Origin: Monarcha castaneiventris obscurior
Taxonomy: Eukaryota; Chordata; Aves; Passeriformes; Monarchidae
Direction of reading: 5' to 3'
DNA: 64,000 bases
Assembly (NCBI GenBank): GCA_026261815.1
Contig: JAMPIT010000417.1
Location: 3,319,501-3,383,500 of the forward strand
Position 1 is the first letter of the stretch. The number at the start of each line of letters is the position of its first letter. The notes beneath the pieces are model-generated. The model searched no databases. It was not told the DNA's origin and saw only the letters and a program-made list of their open reading frames with translations. Below are positions 54,440 through 64,000 of this stretch, piece by piece. Both the position numbers and the translations under genes were made by a program.

Positions 54440-57400
54440 TCTGTTTACTACTGCATATGTAAGCTTCATTTCATAGTAGCAAATACCTCAAATACTCTAC
54501 TGGCTTCCCCCTCTCCCCACAAAAAAAAATTTAAAAAAATACCCCGTTCCACACTTTAGAAACGAGAGAAATGTTACTCTTCCACTTAAAATTAGGCTTT
54601 CACTGTTTCCAGAGAAGTGCCAAGAACCTGTCCTTGCAAAACTGCAGAAACTTAACTGCAGTCGTATGCACTTTGAGCCCACTGATCATTTGTCTGTGGT
54701 AAGCTGTTACTGTAGAACAGCTGAACTCCTGAATGGCTGAGATGAGACTGGAGTCTGATTGGGCATCCTGGTCATAATTATCAATGTTCCCCACAGAGAT
54801 AAAAGGAACCTTATGCATATTGGAGCTGTTTCTGCCTTGGGATGGTCATCCCAACTTAACTTATATTTACTCGACTAATTTCTGCTTCTGTTGGCTTTGA
54901 ACCACACCAAAGAACTTGGCCCTTTTGATTATCCTGTGGAATTAAACAGTAGTTGCTACCTCTTAACTAGAGAAAAGCTGATGTTAATAAAGATTTTCAA
55001 ATATATTTGACTACTAATGGCGTACTTCAGCTTTACAGTAAAATAAAAATGGGTTGTGTTTTATTCTAGAGTTTGAAAAACTTCCCTACATTTGCTACAG
55101 CTGTAGTTTTTTATTTCAATTATTTTTTTCTGAATTAGTTTAATACTGAATTATGGTTGAACCATGTATTTCTGCAGCACAAGGAGCCATACCAGGTTTT
55201 TTGGACCTTGATGTGAAGAAATACATGCTCCTCAGCACACAAGAGGAGACAATTGAGGCAATGTTAAGGTATTTATTCTTGAATTTTTTCTCAAGCCTTT
55301 TAGTGAAGGATGATCGTGCTGCCTTCTGCATTTCACCTGTTCAATAACCCACAGTTGGTAACCACTACACCCTATCTATCCACTTCTACTTTGCTCACAA
55401 AGTAGAGCTGGAGCTGACGTGGGTTTTGTGCAGAACTGTGGCTGTGCTGCCTTACAGCATGTGAGCTGTTGATACTGAACTTAGCTTGGCACTCTCGTGT
55501 GTTATACTGCATCTTCCTCTCTACTTGGCTCCTTCAGAGCCAGGAGGAAAATCTGGCAGGTGCCATTGGAATAGCATAAATGTACTGACTGCTGCATCTT
55601 GCTGGAGTTGGATGTGCCTGTTATTGTAGCATTGAGCTTCTCACTCGCTGGGAAAACTCTCCAACTTCCAACATTTTGAATGATTATGGTAAATAAGAAA
55701 GCTGGGCCTTATTTTGAATTGTTGCCTTTCAGAATGCGGAGTAAAAGCTAAAACTACACCATTTCCCTGTCACCATGACAGTAATAAAGGCACTCTTAGA
55801 GTGGCTGGTATCTGCTTGCATTACACAGCAAAGCCACATACCCTAAGGCTAAATAAAATATTTGTACAAGTATTTTGTAGTGGAATTAAAATTATTTCAT
55901 GCTAAAAGTATGTAAACCTTGTTTCCCCATTGTGAATGGGAAGCTCTGAAATTATTTAATGAGTCATTAAATGCTTGTAAGAGCTTCCTTGGAGAAGAGC
56001 CTTTACTATGACTTGATCTTGTATCAAGACTGTTGATGTTAAATCACCTTTTGAAGTTGTGTGTATGGTGCAGCTTGCTAGGCAGAACTGTCACTTGTGA
56101 ACTGGATATCAGTTTCTCTAGAGGCATACTTTAACTCAGTAGATTTTTCTGTTTGCTGAAAGTTCCTTCTAATCCTGGGGGAAGTGAAGCACTTCTGTCA
56201 AATTTTAAGCCTGGCAAAAGAGTGAAACAAGCTTGGCTCATGCAGTGAGGTAGTCTGTCAAGCAAGCTAGTGCTCAGCTAAATTTCTCAGGACTGTCATT
56301 CTGTATGTGGAGCAAAATCGCACAATTTTTCTCTAGGATTGAGTCAGTGTTGCAGTTACAAATAGGTACAGCGATAAAAAACTTAAGTCCATTTTCTCAT
56401 TGCTTAAGGGTAGACCTAAAACTATCTTTAAAAAGATGCTCAAATAATTTTATCAAGGTAGATCTGAGATAAGACTACAAGGAGCAGCCAGCAGTTCTCC
56501 CTCTGTAACTGAGAAAGGGAATATAACGCTTAGTGCTCCTTGCAGTGTTGTGTTTCAGTGGAAAACCCAAGAGGGGGAGAGAATTGCCTTGCAGCTGCCA
56601 GCTTCATTGACATTCAGCCATAGGATTGTTCAGATGCTTGTTAGAAAAGGATGTTGCTTAAAGGGTCACCTGCTGGTATTTTAAATAAGCTTCAGTGGGA
56701 AAAATGCAGTCTTAAAATGCATTTAAAAGGTCAACTTTGTCATTGATAACTGCTTTGTGCATAATGTCTGGTACATTTTCCAAAGGTTGAGATGGAGCAG
56801 TGGTGCTTTTGATGGATTTGCACTTCCATTGCAAGGAAAGTCCTGTATCAAAAAGGGGTACCCCATTTTGAACTTGGTTTACTCCAGACCCATCACTAAA
56901 CCCCAAAGTGCTCTGTAAAACATGGATTATGTATATGCTGCTTGTGTATATTTTATGAAGGAGGAAACATCCTTTCTTGCTGGTTTTGGAGCTGAGATGA
57001 ACTTTCTGGTTTAAAGCATACCATATATATAAATTTGGAATAACAAGTGCATTTGCACACGGTGTTTGTATCAGGTTGTACTACAGATGAAATGTGCCGA
57101 CACTTGCTGATATCGCGGAAATGTCTGTTGCATATCGTTTTAAAACGGGCTGTAATAATACAAATAGTTGTGACTCATTTACATTTCTACATAGAAATGA
57201 TGTAGTTCACAGAGAAAACAATAAACATCCTGCTTTTTTATAGCAAATACGAGTACTTTGGGTAGATGAGCTTAATAGGTGCATGGCCTTGTTAGAGAAT
57301 ACAATTTTTGTAACTCAGTACCAGGGAGAAAGAGACTGCTAGCAGGAAATTCTTGTCTGAGCAGGCATTCTGGTGTGTAAAAGCAGATTTTCATGTTTTG

Positions 57401-59855
57401 GGATTACTTTTCTCATGTAATTTTTCATCATTGATCACTTAATGCTGTTGCTGGCTTTTGGGTTGTTTTTTTCCTTTCAAGTTGTTGACAAGAATATTAA
57501 TTGGCCAGTTTTGTACCTGAAAACTAAATTAAAAGTAAAGATGGCCTGAATATCACTACAGGCTGGGCTCAGTAGGATGATCGGTTTTAAGTAGCATAGT
57601 TGTAATTTTCATTATTACCTGAATCTCACAATCATTTGATAAAATTGCAGAGCATCACTGCATGACTCTAGAAATGAACTAAGGGGTTGTAGTTTTCCTC
57701 AGCTGAAACTCTCCCCAGCACTGACAGCACTAAAACAAGGCAGCAAGGTTACCAGTCTGCTTTAAATTTTTGAAAAATACCTCACTCTCTGCTCAGCTTT
57801 TCTACTGTAGAAAGAGCTCTCTGTCTCTATCCTTACAGCAGTGTCATTACTAAGCTACTATAAAACTTCCATTTTTTAGTATAGTGGAGTTACGTAGCTT
57901 GAAGGGCAAACAGAGATTTGCAATACCTGTGCTGATTATGGAAGAGTTTTCTTGCCTTACTGCTGAGGTCAGTACAGTGGTGTGACAACTTTAGATACAG
58001 ATTATTCTAAAATATTTTTTCCAAGTAAACTTTACCTTTCTGACTTAATGTTTTTGCCTTGCTTGCAGCAAGAAAAATTTCTGAAAGGATTATGCCTTAG
58101 ACCTGCACTTCCTGGGAAGGAAGGGTGGGAGGTCTGCATACCTCTAAAGGGAAAGGGAAATGAATGGTCCTGTAACATTTTTTGAATGCTTAACTTACCT
58201 TGGAGACCATGCACAAGCCTGAACACTCAGCTTTTCACTGGGAGATGTGTTCTAGAATTTGGAGGTTGAAAGTGAAATCCACAGTTGTTTATCCTGGCTT
58301 GTTTTCTGGTTACTGTTCCAAGGAGTGAGTGCACTCTTTTCATGTAGACAGACCTCTCTGCTGTGTCAAGGCTGCTCAGATTAACTGCAGCTGGAATGTA
58401 TTTTCCACATCACTTGTGTAGGTGTTGCTCTACTGGTTCTCCAGTTCTGCCTCTGCAGATTCTTACTGGCTACTGACCACAAACGATGCATTCATAAAAT
58501 TGAAAGCAAAGTAAATGAAATTACTGTAGCCTGGGATGCCTTTAACCCACAATATATTTATTATGTAACCCTCAAACTCCTAAGGTGTATGTGCATGTGT
58601 ACATACATCGTTTCAGATACGATATGCAATGCATGCTTTAGCATGGCTGTTCTTTAATTTTGCTGCCTCCTTCAAATGCCATTTGGTTATTTTCAGGAGC
58701 TCACTTAAGAACTGTGTGGAAGAGCAAAGGGACTGGTTGGTAGAGTATCTGCAGATGTTTTCTAGGAAAATTTGTCTTTTGACGGGTTTATTCTTGCCGT
58801 CTGTCAGGTGGACTGGAAAGAGTTACAAGAAAGGGGGAGGTAGGAATGGAACTTTACCAAAAAGAGGAGAACTTAAAGTATTTGAGGTTGACTGGGGGCA
58901 ATGAAGCAAAGAAGGTACAGAAGACCAGCAATGTGAAGCAGACCAAAAAGACATGGAATGTGTATGACATGAGAATAGCGAGGGAAAGGAATGCTTGTAT
59001 CTTCCATACAATCAAGAGTCTAGTAGTTGCAAGATGTTCAGGTATGGCCAACTGAGACCTTATACAGGCCTTACTGTATACTTACACTTCTTGATATAAT
59101 TTCATTTACAGGCATTTTCTGAATTGCTGTATCGCTTCTAATTGATCTTTGTAGTAATTTCTATTCCTATTTAATGCACTTCCCCACCTTCCCTCTGCTA
59201 AAACCATTGCCACTATTTTGTTACTGCCAGCTGCATCTTCAGATGTCTCAGATCTCTTGTTCTTCAGCATCGAAATAGTTGCAGTAGTTCAAAGCAGTAG
59301 CCTTTCGTGGTGTAAGTAGCTTCTCTTTGCTAATTCTGCTGCTCACTATAGTATTTTACAGGCTAAGAAATAATGAATGAATAAAACTTAGGATTCCTGA
59401 GCAGACACTGTGACACTGGGGATAAAGCCATCAGCAGCATCAGTAGGTCTTTCAGAGCATTGTCCCTGTAAAGAGTTCTGTCTCTTAAAGACAGCACCAT
59501 GCTGCACAGTAATTTTGATGTACAATTATAAAGCCTGACACAAAGCCTTATACATATTCCATCTAAATGTGACAAACTTTTGCAAGGCATCAGCAATATT
59601 TCTGAGCATTTCTTGCTTTGCTGCATTTACCTTGTTAAATATTATTAAAAAAATAGCCTAGTTTACAAAAATCATAGAGTGAATATATTGAGACGAAGTG
59701 CTACTGCTGTTTGACTACCTCTTGTTTAGCTGGAAGCCACAATTCTATTCCTTCTTTTGGAGCAGGAAAACTGGAGATCTGTCATTCTTGGGTCCTGCTT
59801 TCTTCTTGAAAGCAAACTCTAAAGCTTAGAACATAATTTTATGCTTTAACACTGC
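54440..59855. other. Intergenic between SLC25A3 and IKBIP (convergent 3' ends)
   Basis: 5.4 kb with no supported gene. Short frames on both strands (for example 58629-59055, 59363-59626) overlap each other and resemble no family. Confidence 0.55.
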
Positions 59856-59882
59856 TTTATTGTACAAAACAAGCAATTTATT
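59856..59882 (-). terminator. IKBIP: IKBIP poly(A) signals (minus strand)
   Basis: TTTATT at 59856-59861 and 59877-59882 read AATAAA on the minus strand, about 240-270 bases beyond the isoform-1 stop codon at 60123-60125. Confidence 0.7.
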
Positions 59883-60122
59883 AAATATAGCATCTGTCAC
59901 TCTTCAGGAAAACAAATACATGCAGAGAGAGATGTTTTTTGTTCACATTATTATTTCTCCCTTTAAATAAGTATGACTTTTTCCTGTCCTGTTCAAGGGA
60001 ATAGGAAAAATTTCAGGTTTAGGTGTGCTTCTAAATGAAACCTCTAAGTGTCTTCTCAGTACTACACATGCTGGAGTTAACAGTCCTCAAACACTGTTCT
60101 TTAGGCAGCGGCCTTTCAGTGA

Positions 60123-60878
60123 TCAATTCATGTCTGAAATCTTGGTAATTTCATCCTTCACATCCTTGATCTCGGTTTGAACTCTTGTTAGATTGGCCAA
60201 TTTTTCATTCAGTAAAGCAATTTCCTTCTCCCGTCGTAACACCTCCTCCACTAATCTTCCTATTCTCAGTGTTAGGTCATTTATTAAGGGCTCCAAGATG
60301 GCAAACTCCTTTTTAACTTTGTACATCTTAGGTTTTAAATCATTTGCAAATGTAACTGTCTTCAGAACTTTTGCTCTGTCACCTTCAAGATTCAAAAGTC
60401 TATCGGAATGCTTGTTAAAATCACTCCTTAACTCAGACAGCGCTGTCTTAATTTGCTCGATTTTTCTTGCATTACTGGATGCCAGGCTTTGTATTTTTGT
60501 ACTTCGGTCGATGCTACTGGTAAGGAGGTCACTGATATTTTTTACTGTTGCCTCTTCACCTTTTTCTACTTTATCTTCTAGTGTTTGCAAAGAATCTGTC
60601 AGTGCAGTCATTTCCGAGACCAGGCCTGAAATGCGCCTTATGTCGGTTTTTACTGTCACAATTGTCAATGTCACGTTTCTTGCTACAGAAGCTGCATTCT
60701 GTTCAGCGCTTGAAACTGCATGAAAAAGGCTTGTTAAATTCTTCTCCAGTTCTTCCTGCTTCTTAATTATGCTACTAGACCATGTTTTCATTGTATAAAT
60801 ATCTTCCTGCAGATATTTAATATGAGAAATTATGTGAAGGTCTTCCAGCTGTTTCATTAAGTTCCAAGTCTTTTCACA
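60123..60878 (-). CDS. IKBIP: IKBIP, distal alternative terminal exon (isoform-1 type C terminus)
   Basis: Partial gene: this is the last coding exon, 252 codons including TGA, entered in phase 0 after a minus-strand ATCCCTCTAG acceptor. The translation follows human IKBIP isoform 1 closely: SVKTDIRRISGL-like, LSSSIDRS-like, LEGDRAKVLKTVTFANDLKP, LTLRIGRLV and KDVKDEITKISDMN blocks. It is almost entirely heptad-patterned coiled coil with possible N-glycosylation sites, consistent with the lumenal part of an ER membrane protein. IKBIP interacts with IKK and is described as a p53-responsive, pro-apoptotic partner sharing a promoter with APAF1. Exons 1-2, with the start codon and membrane anchor, lie past position 64000. 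An internal ATG at 60857 is not the start. Confidence 0.93.
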   Translation of the reverse strand, partial: CEKTWNLMKQLEDLHIISHIKYLQEDIYTMKTWSSSIIKKQEELEKNLTSLFHAVSSAEQNAASVARNVTLTIVTVKTDIRRISGLVSEMTALTDSLQTLEDKVEKGEEATVKNISDLLTSSIDRSTKIQSLASSNARKIEQIKTALSELRSDFNKHSDRLLNLEGDRAKVLKTVTFANDLKPKMYKVKKEFAILEPLINDLTLRIGRLVEEVLRREKEIALLNEKLANLTRVQTEIKDVKDEITKISDMN

Positions 60879-63288
60879 CTAGAGGGATACAAAAATATTT
60901 CTAGCTTAACAACTCAATGTCAAAATTCAAGCTATACTTTAATGAAATATCTTACTATTCTGATGTTCAATTTGAGTGCAAACCCTGTCTCTAAACTTCT
61001 GTTACAACACAACCAATATTTTTTTTCTTGTCAGTATACATAACAAATGTTAGTACTTCTTCTATTATAATAAAAAATTACAAGAAGGTGCTATATGACT
61101 TTCCAAGGTGACCTCTGGACACACAAGTCATCAAATGGAATCTTCTTCCATATATAGGAACTTTTTAAGTGTCCATAGAAGCTATTTTAGTGAAGGAAAA
61201 CTCATGCTACTGCTGGATTTTTGTCTTGATTTGCTAATTCACTCTTTTATTTTTCTTATGATTGGTTCTTGATTTTCACATTTGAGAGGAAAAAAGGAAG
61301 TTACCTGAGTGATACTATCCTGTTCAATCCCCAATAAATCAGGGTAGAACTTGGAGAGAAAAAAAACACCAAACAGGCAAACTGAAACACATTCTAAGAG
61401 GCTAGAATGAGTTTCATACTAATCCTTTTCTGGACACCAATAGTAAAAATATCATCACAGAAACAAATATTTTTAACTCTTCAACAGGGTTCGTCATTCC
61501 TCAGTAGCTCAGAACTGTTTGCTCAGAAGCAAAAGACCAAAATTTAGGTTGTGGAAAGTTGTGCCTGTTTCCTACTTAATGTCCTCTGTGGATGAGGATT
61601 TCATGTTGAATCTCCTGTATATTCTACTTTCAGGAGGGTTTAAGTTGATGAAAGACATTAGACATGGGGTCAGACCACTGGCAGTGTAGCCATCCTACCC
61701 CAAAAAGATACAAAGTAGAAACACTAGAATTGGAACACACTTCTGGAAAGTATTTAAAAAACATTTCTTTATATAATAGTTTTTCCTAATAGGACATGGA
61801 ATATTAAAGTATTTACTCTGTACCCTTTCTGGAAGAGCAGTTTATTTTGAATTAGATTATGTACCAGGATAGGGAAATTCACTACAATATATTTTTATTT
61901 TGAATATAACTGTAAACAGAAATTTATACATAAGCAATAATTACATGAAACCAACACAGCTTTATAACATTGAGAAACACTGGTTTCGTAGTCTCTTGAA
62001 TGGGCAGTGTTACCTGTTTAGTGAAGACTGCAGTGGAGTTCTAGAGAAATGAATGTACAAACCCAGAATAATTCAAATCAGGTCTGATTAAGTCATAAAT
62101 GTTGTGGGTTCATATATACTAAGCAATCTCCCTTCCTGAGAAATACAAAATTATCCAGACAATAAGTCTGCAGACAATTTATGTTGTCCCTGAGGTCCAA
62201 ATTTCGATAAACAACTATCAGGCCTAGTAGGTAGTACTACATCATGTGTAAGTAGGTCTATGGATAAACCTGATATTCTCTGCCCCCAAGCACGTAACTC
62301 CACTGATTTCATTAATTACTTTTGCAGTTCTTGGTTCGGCAAACTTTGGGAAACAATGGCAGTGACACTGTTGATTTTTTTTTTTCCTTTGAAATGCAAA
62401 GCAATACCTAATGCTTCATGTAATGCCTAACAAAGAACATCCTACAGAAGAAAATACACTCTGTTTCCAAAGCACCAAAACACTCCCACAAAAAAACCCA
62501 AAAAACCAACCTCTGCACTAATACAGTGACTGACCAAGCCAAACATGTAAATTAAATGATGGAAGAAGAATCTAACAGAAATATCTGTTAATAAGAACTT
62601 CAGTCTACGTGTAGCTCAATGATTTCAATGGCAGAACAAAACAATGCCAGTGATTTTAGGAGGTTGGAAAAGGCTGGAAATGAGATGTAAGGAGACTAGT
62701 TCCATGGGGTCAAACAAATAAATGGTAACACAGCTGCTATGTAAATACCAGCTGCTGATACATGCCAGACCAAGACAAGGTTCTCAGTAGGGGGAACTTC
62801 ACTAGCATTTTCTGTAAGGGTGTTGTATCTAAGCTTCAGCTGTTAAAAACGTGCTCAGTGCTTTCCTGCAGCACAAAACCATTATGGTGTACAATACATT
62901 AAAAGCAAGGTACAGCTGTCTCTACTGAGAAATAAGTGATTAATTGTTCACTGTGTTACAAGTCCATGGAACATAATACAAAAAGTAACAACAAAAGAAA
63001 CTAAGTAGTGAAAACTAAATATAAACTCAAAATATGACCTTCTCCCCCTTAAATCTAAATTCTTTGCTTCAAATTAGTTTTTAATAAAGAAGATATTTTA
63101 ATAAATAAGCTGAAAATATTCCTTTCCTTTAACAAAGAATTACTGTCTTGCTCTCCAGCCTCTTTCTCAGCCTTTCAGGCTGTTCCAATGTCTCTTTAGA
63201 TCAATACCTCAGCCATCCTTGACATATATTGAAATCACATTATTTATAAAAAAGTGCTTTTTTGTGAATGAAAAACCTAAGTCCAAAT
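60879..63288 (-). other. IKBIP: IKBIP intron / 3' UTR of the proximal terminal exon
   Basis: For the isoform-1 path this is intron. For the proximal-exon transcript its right part is 3' untranslated sequence. AATAAA copies on the minus strand (+ strand TTTATT near 61840 and 61895) are candidate ends, though distant. No other exon was seen. Confidence 0.55.
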
Positions 63289-63981
63289 TCACTTATCCCC
63301 ATTCTGGTCATTTTCTAAGTTAAAGCTTTCTAAAGTAACTTCTTCTACTTTTGAAGATCCTGTTACATCAGGTGCTGTTTCTAGAACAGCTCTTTCATGC
63401 TGCACTTGGAACAAGCTGCCATTGGACTGCAGGCCTTCAAGCACCTTCTGCATCGCCACTGTATCAGAAACAGTTTTCAACATGTCATTTTCCACAGCAT
63501 GCAGCTGTGTCTTCAAGTCCTGTATCTTTTTCTCCATACCAAGCAATTCACTTGACAATCTAAGAATAGAGTGAATAGCATCTTCAATTGTTGGCAAATG
63601 GGTCTTGCACTCCTCAATTTTAGGTTCATAGTTTGCAAGTTTCTGATTCAGGTCTGTGTCCTTGGCTACCAGACTATTCTGTTCTTCTTCTAGCTTTTCA
63701 ACCGACTTGGCATCCAAGTTCAACTTTTGTTCAACTCTAGAGAATTCATCATCTTCTTGTTTTTTTAGTGTTCTGATATTTCTGGCTGTACTGTCTTCCA
63801 AATCTCCTACTCTTTCTGAAAGGGATTTAATTCTTTGGTCAACTTCATTAATTTTAGAAGTAACTTCTGTATGTATGAACTTTGCTTCGGATTTTAAATC
63901 ACTAGCATTTGTGTTCATTTCATCCAGGCTTCTTCTCCAGAAATTCGTAACATTTTGGAACTTCTCATTAATGCTCAGCAT
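63289..63981 (-). CDS. IKBIP: IKBIP, proximal alternative terminal exon (isoform-2 type C terminus)
   Basis: 231 codons including TGA, entered in phase 0 after a pyrimidine-rich minus-strand CTCTCTCTAAAG acceptor. It matches the alternative C terminus of mammalian IKBIP: EKFQNVTNFWRRSLDEMN, ASDLKSEAKFIHTEVTSKIN, EVDQRIKSLSERV and YEPKIEECKTHLPTIEDAIH. It is coiled coil throughout, with an NAS sequon. The exon begins with an ATG codon, but by comparison the protein continues from upstream exons outside the window, so this is not taken as the start. It is an alternative to the exon at 60123-60878: each has its own stop, giving two different C termini. Confidence 0.92.
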   Translation of the reverse strand: MLSINEKFQNVTNFWRRSLDEMNTNASDLKSEAKFIHTEVTSKINEVDQRIKSLSERVGDLEDSTARNIRTLKKQEDDEFSRVEQKLNLDAKSVEKLEEEQNSLVAKDTDLNQKLANYEPKIEECKTHLPTIEDAIHSILRLSSELLGMEKKIQDLKTQLHAVENDMLKTVSDTVAMQKVLEGLQSNGSLFQVQHERAVLETAPDVTGSSKVEEVTLESFNLENDQNGDK

Positions 63982-64000
63982 CTTTAGAGAGAGAGTCTGT

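Noticed and set aside
55153..55347. Overlapping short frames on both strands downstream of SLC25A3
   Set aside because: No family match and no splice or promoter context.
60193..60723. 176-codon + strand frame opposite IKBIP
   Set aside because: Antisense shadow of the conserved IKBIP coding exon.
1..64000. Search for CRISPR arrays, operons, insertion sequences, phage genes or riboswitches
   Set aside because: None present; the sequence is vertebrate chromosomal DNA and the tandem repeats lack regular unique spacers.

Overview
This is vertebrate nuclear DNA, most likely from a bird. The genes are long and intron-split with GT-AG junctions. There are CpG-island promoters, and several CR1 LINE fragments whose 3' end carries the ATTCTATGAT-type motif typical of avian and reptilian genomes. 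No bacterial, plasmid or CRISPR features are present. The gene order (tRNA-Asp, tRNA-Trp, TMPO, SLC25A3, then IKBIP on the opposite strand) is the order I recall around human 12q23.1, so this is a conserved syntenic block.

Layout. 1-10.1 kb is AT-rich intergenic DNA with one old CR1 copy (about 7.9-8.8 kb). 10.1-11.3 kb is a small GC-rich tRNA cluster: two identical tRNA-Asp(GTC) genes facing each other, then tRNA-Trp(CCA). 11.3-17.5 kb is intergenic, with one unexplained open frame next to an A/T homopolymer. 17.5-38.9 kb is TMPO (thymopoietin/LAP2, + strand): nine coding exons give a 445-residue beta-type inner-nuclear-membrane protein. The long mammalian LAP2-alpha exon has no counterpart here. 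Two unassigned stop-free, phase-0 cassettes with splice sites lie in intron 7. 44.7-54.4 kb is SLC25A3 (mitochondrial phosphate carrier, + strand, 359 residues), with the mutually exclusive exons 3A and 3B and an intronic H/ACA snoRNA resembling SNORA53. 59.86-64 kb is the 3' part of IKBIP (- strand), showing both alternative terminal exons. Its first exons lie beyond the right edge.

The three protein genes do not form a pathway. TMPO anchors chromatin and lamins at the nuclear envelope. SLC25A3 imports phosphate and copper into mitochondria. IKBIP is an ER coiled-coil protein that interacts with IKK. Much of the biology visible here is alternative splicing: LAP2 beta/gamma, carrier A/B and the IKBIP C termini. 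All exon boundaries come from reading splice sites and frame, and from recalled family sequences. No alignment or transcript data were used.
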